Assembly: GCA_905210415.1 (NCBI GenBank) | Contig: CAJLWM010000070.1 | Coordinates: forward strand, 1-8,894 | Source of the DNA: an uncultured Prevotellaceae bacterium | GTDB taxonomy: Bacteria > Bacteroidota > Bacteroidia > Bacteroidales > Muribaculaceae | Direction: 5' to 3' | DNA: 8,894 nt | Part shown: positions 5,851 to 8,894 of the stretch, in pieces | Numbering within the stretch: the stretch's first letter is position 1 | Layout: each line of letters begins with the position of its first letter | The notes under the pieces: generated by a model | Seen by the model: the letters and a program-made list of their open reading frames with translations, nothing else | The model's database searches: none | Told to the model about the DNA's origin: nothing | Program-made: the position numbers and the translations under genes

Positions 5851-7341
5851 ATGAACAATAAACTATACGGAAACCTGATATTCGAATTGAGCCATCCTGG
5901 CACTTGTGGCTATTCTCTGCCTCGCAACCGCTTCGGTCATCACGAGGTGCCTGCCGAATTGCGCAGAGCCAATGATGCCGAACTGCCAGAATGCGACGAA
6001 CTCACTGTGGTGCGTCACTATACCAACCTATCTGCCAACAACTTCGGCGTGAACAATGGCTTCTATCCTTTGGGCTCTTGCACAATGAAGTACAACCCCG
6101 TTATCAACGAGGAAGTGGCTATGATACCTCAATTCCAAAATATGCACCCATTGCAGCCCGACAGCACTTGCCAAGGCGCTCTTGAGGTGTACTACAACTT
6201 GCAACGCTCGCTCTGCGAACTCACTGGCTTGAGCGAATTCACCATCAACCCTTGCGCTGGCGCTCATGGCGAGCTCACTGGCTTGATGGCTATACGCTCT
6301 TATCACCAAAGCCGTGGCGACAACAAGCGCATCAAGGTGATTGTGCCTGACTCGGCTCACGGCACCAACCCTGCTTCGGCTGCCGTATGCGGTCTTGAAA
6401 TCGTGGAAGTGAAGAGCACTGCCAACGGACTGGTAGACGTGGAAGACCTCAAACCACTGCTCGGCGACGACATCGCTGCAATGATGATGACCAACCCTAA
6501 CACTCTCGGTCTATTCGAAAAAGAAATCCCTGAAATCGCTAAGCTCGTGCATGAGTGCGGTGGTCTGATGTATTACGATGGAGCTAACCTCAACCCTATG
6601 CTTGGCGCAAGTCGCCCTGGCGATATGGGCTTCGACGTAATGCACATCAATCTGCATAAGACTTTCTCTACTCCTCACGGTGGCGGTGGTCCTGGTAGCG
6701 GTCCTGTGGGCGTACGTGCCGACCTTGTACCGTTCTTGCCAAAGCCTACTGTGAAGAAGCGCGACGACGGCTCGTTTGCTTTGGTCAACGACCTACAAGA
6801 CGGCGAATACGACGTTACTCGCAATCACATCGGAGCATTCCTTGGCAACTTTGCCGTAATCTTGCGCGCCTACACCTATATCCTCACATTAGGTAAGGAA
6901 AACGTGAAGATGGTGGGCCCATTGGCTACTCTCAACGCCAACTATATCAAGGAATCTCTCAAAGACGTATACGAATTGCCTATCCCTGGCGTTTGCAAGC
7001 ATGAGTTTGTATTCGACGGCTTGAAGGATAAGTCTACAGGCGTAACCACTATGGATGTGGCAAAACGCTTGCTCGACTACGGCTATCACGCACCAACAAT
7101 CTATTTCCCTCTCCTTTTCCATCAATCACTCATGATTGAGCCTACCGAAAACGAGAGCAAGCAGACTATCGACGGATTTATCGAAGTGATGCGTAAGATT
7201 GCCGAAGAGGCTAAGACCAACCCAGAATTGGTGAAGACTGCACCTCACAACGCTCCTATCACACGCGTCGACGACGTGCTTGCAGCAATGCACCCTATCA
7301 CCACCTATCGCATGATTCTTAACGAAGCAAAAGCAGAATAA
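5851..7341 (+). CDS. gcvPB: Glycine dehydrogenase (decarboxylating) subunit 2, P-protein beta
   Basis: This is the PLP-carrying half of the P-protein. The 496-residue protein contains HYTNLSANNFGVNNGFYPLG (56-75) and SCTMKYNP (76-83), the NPCAGAHGELTGLMAIR segment (133-149), PDSAHGTNPASA (166-177), NPNTLGLFE (215-223), and MHINLHKTFSTPHGGGGPGS (264-283), where K270 is the PLP Schiff-base lysine and the glycine-rich loop follows. The C-terminal part (FPLLFHQSLMIEPTE) is intact. Length is within the family range of about 480-500. The ATG follows gcvPA by 3 nt and its TAA overlaps the lpdA ATG by one base (TAATG), so the last three genes are probably translationally coupled. No defect is seen. 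Confidence 0.96.
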   Translation: MNNKLYGNLIFELSHPGTCGYSLPRNRFGHHEVPAELRRANDAELPECDELTVVRHYTNLSANNFGVNNGFYPLGSCTMKYNPVINEEVAMIPQFQNMHPLQPDSTCQGALEVYYNLQRSLCELTGLSEFTINPCAGAHGELTGLMAIRSYHQSRGDNKRIKVIVPDSAHGTNPASAAVCGLEIVEVKSTANGLVDVEDLKPLLGDDIAAMMMTNPNTLGLFEKEIPEIAKLVHECGGLMYYDGANLNPMLGASRPGDMGFDVMHINLHKTFSTPHGGGGPGSGPVGVRADLVPFLPKPTVKKRDDGSFALVNDLQDGEYDVTRNHIGAFLGNFAVILRAYTYILTLGKENVKMVGPLATLNANYIKESLKDVYELPIPGVCKHEFVFDGLKDKSTGVTTMDVAKRLLDYGYHAPTIYFPLLFHQSLMIEPTENESKQTIDGFIEVMRKIAEEAKTNPELVKTAPHNAPITRVDDVLAAMHPITTYRMILNEAKAE

Positions 7342-8672
7342 TGACACAAACCGACCTTATAATAATAGGAAGTGGTCCTGGCGGATATCGCACAGCTCAA
7401 TATGCTGTGCAATGCGGACTTCAAGTGATTGTGGTAGAAGCTGCCGAAGCCGGCGGTACTTGCCTCAACTGCGGTTGCATCCCCACCAAAAGCCTTGCAC
7501 ACGATGCCGAATTGGCTCTCGAAGGTTGCCCTGCCGACTTCAGCAAGGCCCTTGAGCGCAAAGAAGGCGTGGTGGAAAGCCTGCGCTCATCGGTGGAAAT
7601 GCTTCTGTCGTCGCCTGGCATCACCCTCGTGAAGGGCAAGGCACAATTCACAGGTGAGAAAGTAATAATAGTTAATGGCGAAGAATACACTGCCAACCAC
7701 ATTATCGTTGCCACCGGTTCGTCTTCAAAATTCCCTCCAGGATTGTCCGACAAATTGCTCACCACCAACGCCATCGGTTCGGGCGCAATGCCTGCTGTGG
7801 TGACTTCTACCGAGCTGCTTTCTTTGCCACAACTGCCTAAGCACCTCGTTATCGTTGGTGCAGGCGTTATAGGTATGGAGTTTGCTTCTATCTTCAATAG
7901 CTTCGGCGTGAAAGTCACTGTGGTGGAATTTCTCAAAGAATGCTTGCCTGCAGTGGATGCCGACATCGCTAAGCGCGCTCGCAAACTGCTTGAGAAACGA
8001 GGCATCGACTTCATCATGCAAGCCGCAGTGAAGAGCATCGCCGACGGTGCCGTTTGCTACGAGCGCAAGGGCAAAGAGGAAAGCCTTGAAGCCGACGTGG
8101 TGCTTGTAGCCACTGGCCGCAAGCCAAACGTTGACGGGCTTAACCTTGAGGCTGCAGGTGTGCAGTACGACGTGCGTCGTGGCATTGCCACCGACGAGAA
8201 TATGGCAACAAACGTGCCTGGCGTATATGCTATCGGCGACGTCAACGGACGCATGATGCTTGCCCACGCTGCCACATTCCAAGGCTTCCGTGCCGTGAAT
8301 GCCATTGTTGGCAAGGCCGACACCATTCGCCTCGACGTGATGCCTTCTGCTATCTTCACCAACCCTGAGATTGCATGCGTAGGTCCATCGGAGCAACAAT
8401 GCAAAGATTCCGGCTTGGAATATCAAGTGAAGAAAGGCTTTATGCGTGCCAATGGCCGCGCTTTGGCTATGAATAGCGCTGAAGGTATGGTAAAACTGAT
8501 GGCTAAGCCAGATGGCACCATCATCGGTTGCCACGCCTACGGAGCACGTGCTGCTGAGATTGTGCAAGAAGTGTCGGCTCTCATTTGCCGCGACACCACT
8601 TTGCAGCAATTGCAGGATATGGTTCACATTCACCCTACAATAAGCGAAATCTTAAGCGACATCGCTCGCTAA
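7341..8672 (+). CDS. lpdA: Dihydrolipoamide dehydrogenase (L-protein / E3)
   Basis: This FAD enzyme re-oxidises dihydrolipoyl-GcvH and reduces NAD+, closing the glycine cleavage cycle. The 443-residue protein shows the FAD dinucleotide motif IIGSGPGGYRTAQYA (8-22), the redox-active disulfide in GGTCLNCGCIPTKS (C41 and C46), an ATGS segment (125-128), the NAD-binding GAGVIGMEFASIF (173-185), ATGRKPN (257-263), YAIGDVNG (296-303) and the dimer-interface catalytic pair in HPTISE (H431, E436). It is slightly shorter than the usual 460-475 residues but lacks no motif. An extra cysteine, C44, lies between the redox pair, where E3 enzymes usually have valine. The start overlaps the gcvPB stop. Its place at the end of the gcv operon suggests an E3 dedicated to glycine cleavage, although it could also serve 2-oxo acid dehydrogenases. 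Confidence 0.95.
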   Translation: MTQTDLIIIGSGPGGYRTAQYAVQCGLQVIVVEAAEAGGTCLNCGCIPTKSLAHDAELALEGCPADFSKALERKEGVVESLRSSVEMLLSSPGITLVKGKAQFTGEKVIIVNGEEYTANHIIVATGSSSKFPPGLSDKLLTTNAIGSGAMPAVVTSTELLSLPQLPKHLVIVGAGVIGMEFASIFNSFGVKVTVVEFLKECLPAVDADIAKRARKLLEKRGIDFIMQAAVKSIADGAVCYERKGKEESLEADVVLVATGRKPNVDGLNLEAAGVQYDVRRGIATDENMATNVPGVYAIGDVNGRMMLAHAATFQGFRAVNAIVGKADTIRLDVMPSAIFTNPEIACVGPSEQQCKDSGLEYQVKKGFMRANGRALAMNSAEGMVKLMAKPDGTIIGCHAYGARAAEIVQEVSALICRDTTLQQLQDMVHIHPTISEILSDIAR

Positions 8673-8698
8673 AAGCATCTTAGTATGATATATACACT

Positions 8699-8737
8699 GA
8701 GGGGACGCACTTGCGAGCGCGCCCCCTCTTTATTTTC
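8699..8737 (+). terminator. Rho-independent terminator of the gcv operon
   Basis: The stem at 8699-8728 pairs GAGGGG with CCCCTC, then CGC with GCG and CT with AG, interrupted by two A-C mismatches, around a TGCG loop. TTTATTTTC follows directly. It lies 26 nt past the lpdA stop and would end the lplA-lpdA transcript. Confidence 0.8.
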
Positions 8738-8739
8738 TC

Positions 8740-8804
8740 AATTCTGTCGTTAGGGATTTCCGTACTTATCCCAATTCGGGCATTAGGGCTTGGACGGATT
8801 TCGG
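8740..8804. repeat. Imperfect two-unit tandem repeat, period 33 nt
   Basis: Units starting at 8740 and 8773 share AATTCnGnCrTTAGGGmTT: 15 of the first 19 positions match, and the later parts diverge. A weak third AATT-start sits at 8805. The function is unknown. It may be an intergenic repeat or decayed sequence downstream of the operon terminator. Confidence 0.35.
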
Positions 8805-8827
8805 AATTTTAGAAGCGCAGATTTTGA

Positions 8828-8876
8828 TTGCTTTTTAACGAGTAATAGCGAGCTATTGCGAATTAAAAACAAGCAA
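8828..8876. repeat. AT-rich inverted repeat with palindromic core
   Basis: The outer arms TTGC-TTTTTAA (8828-8838) and TTAAAAA-C-AAGCAA (8863-8876) are largely complementary. They enclose a palindromic core, AATAGC-GA-GCTATT (8844-8857). As RNA this would be a long interrupted hairpin; as DNA it could be a binding site for a dimeric protein. It could act as a weak bidirectional terminator for a gene beyond the window edge. No coding region is visible between here and the end. Confidence 0.4.
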
Positions 8877-8894
8877 AAGATGCCTTATAAAAAA

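Noticed and set aside
7725..8633. 302-codon minus-strand frame across lpdA
   Set aside because: It is a shadow of lpdA; long antisense frames are expected from its codon bias, and no family motif is present.
8880..8894. ATG at the window edge as the start of a next gene (MPYKK)
   Set aside because: Only five codons are visible, with no promoter or other support, so it cannot be judged.

Overview
The window looks like chromosomal DNA from a member of the Bacteroidales, near Bacteroides, Prevotella or Muribaculaceae; the genus cannot be settled by reading. The evidence is a promoter of the Bacteroidetes type (TTTG, 19 nt, TAACTTTG), A-rich leaders in place of Shine-Dalgarno sites, and gene families typical of the group: a BspA-like leucine-rich repeat protein, Bacteroidetes-style RHS core sequence, and a serine recombinase of a type common there.

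Bases 1 to about 2150 are an AT-rich accessory region made mostly of gene debris. On the minus strand lie a 32-residue hydrophobic peptide gene with its own terminator, a 107-residue multi-pass membrane protein gene with its own terminator, a truncated RHS core fragment, and the C-terminal part of a serine recombinase. On the plus strand lie a broken Abi_2-family (AbiD/AbiF-like) fragment and the C-terminal tail of a BspA-like protein. The recombinase and Abi_2 fragments point away from each other, and both lose their N-terminal halves at the same spot, around 1480-1492. This suggests one deletion or rearrangement junction.

Bases 2162 to about 8737 are one well-preserved operon with a different, more GC-rich codon style: lplA, gcvT, gcvH, gcvPA, gcvPB, lpdA. 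Its promoter lies just upstream of lplA, no internal promoter was seen, the last genes are tightly packed (3-nt gap, then a 1-nt overlap), and a GC-rich hairpin terminator follows lpdA. Together these genes encode a complete glycine cleavage system: the two-subunit P-protein decarboxylates glycine, GcvH carries the aminomethyl group on lipoate, GcvT passes the one-carbon unit to tetrahydrofolate, and LpdA re-oxidises the lipoate. LplA probably attaches lipoate to GcvH. The unit therefore carries its own cofactor-attachment and re-oxidation enzymes.

Bases 8738-8894 are non-coding as far as can be seen. They hold a short imperfect tandem repeat and an AT-rich inverted repeat.

I found no clear new multi-gene system. 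The parts most worth a second look are the mosaic of truncated conflict and surface-protein genes with two small membrane protein genes beside it, and the unusual make-up of the operon (single-domain LplA, split P-protein).
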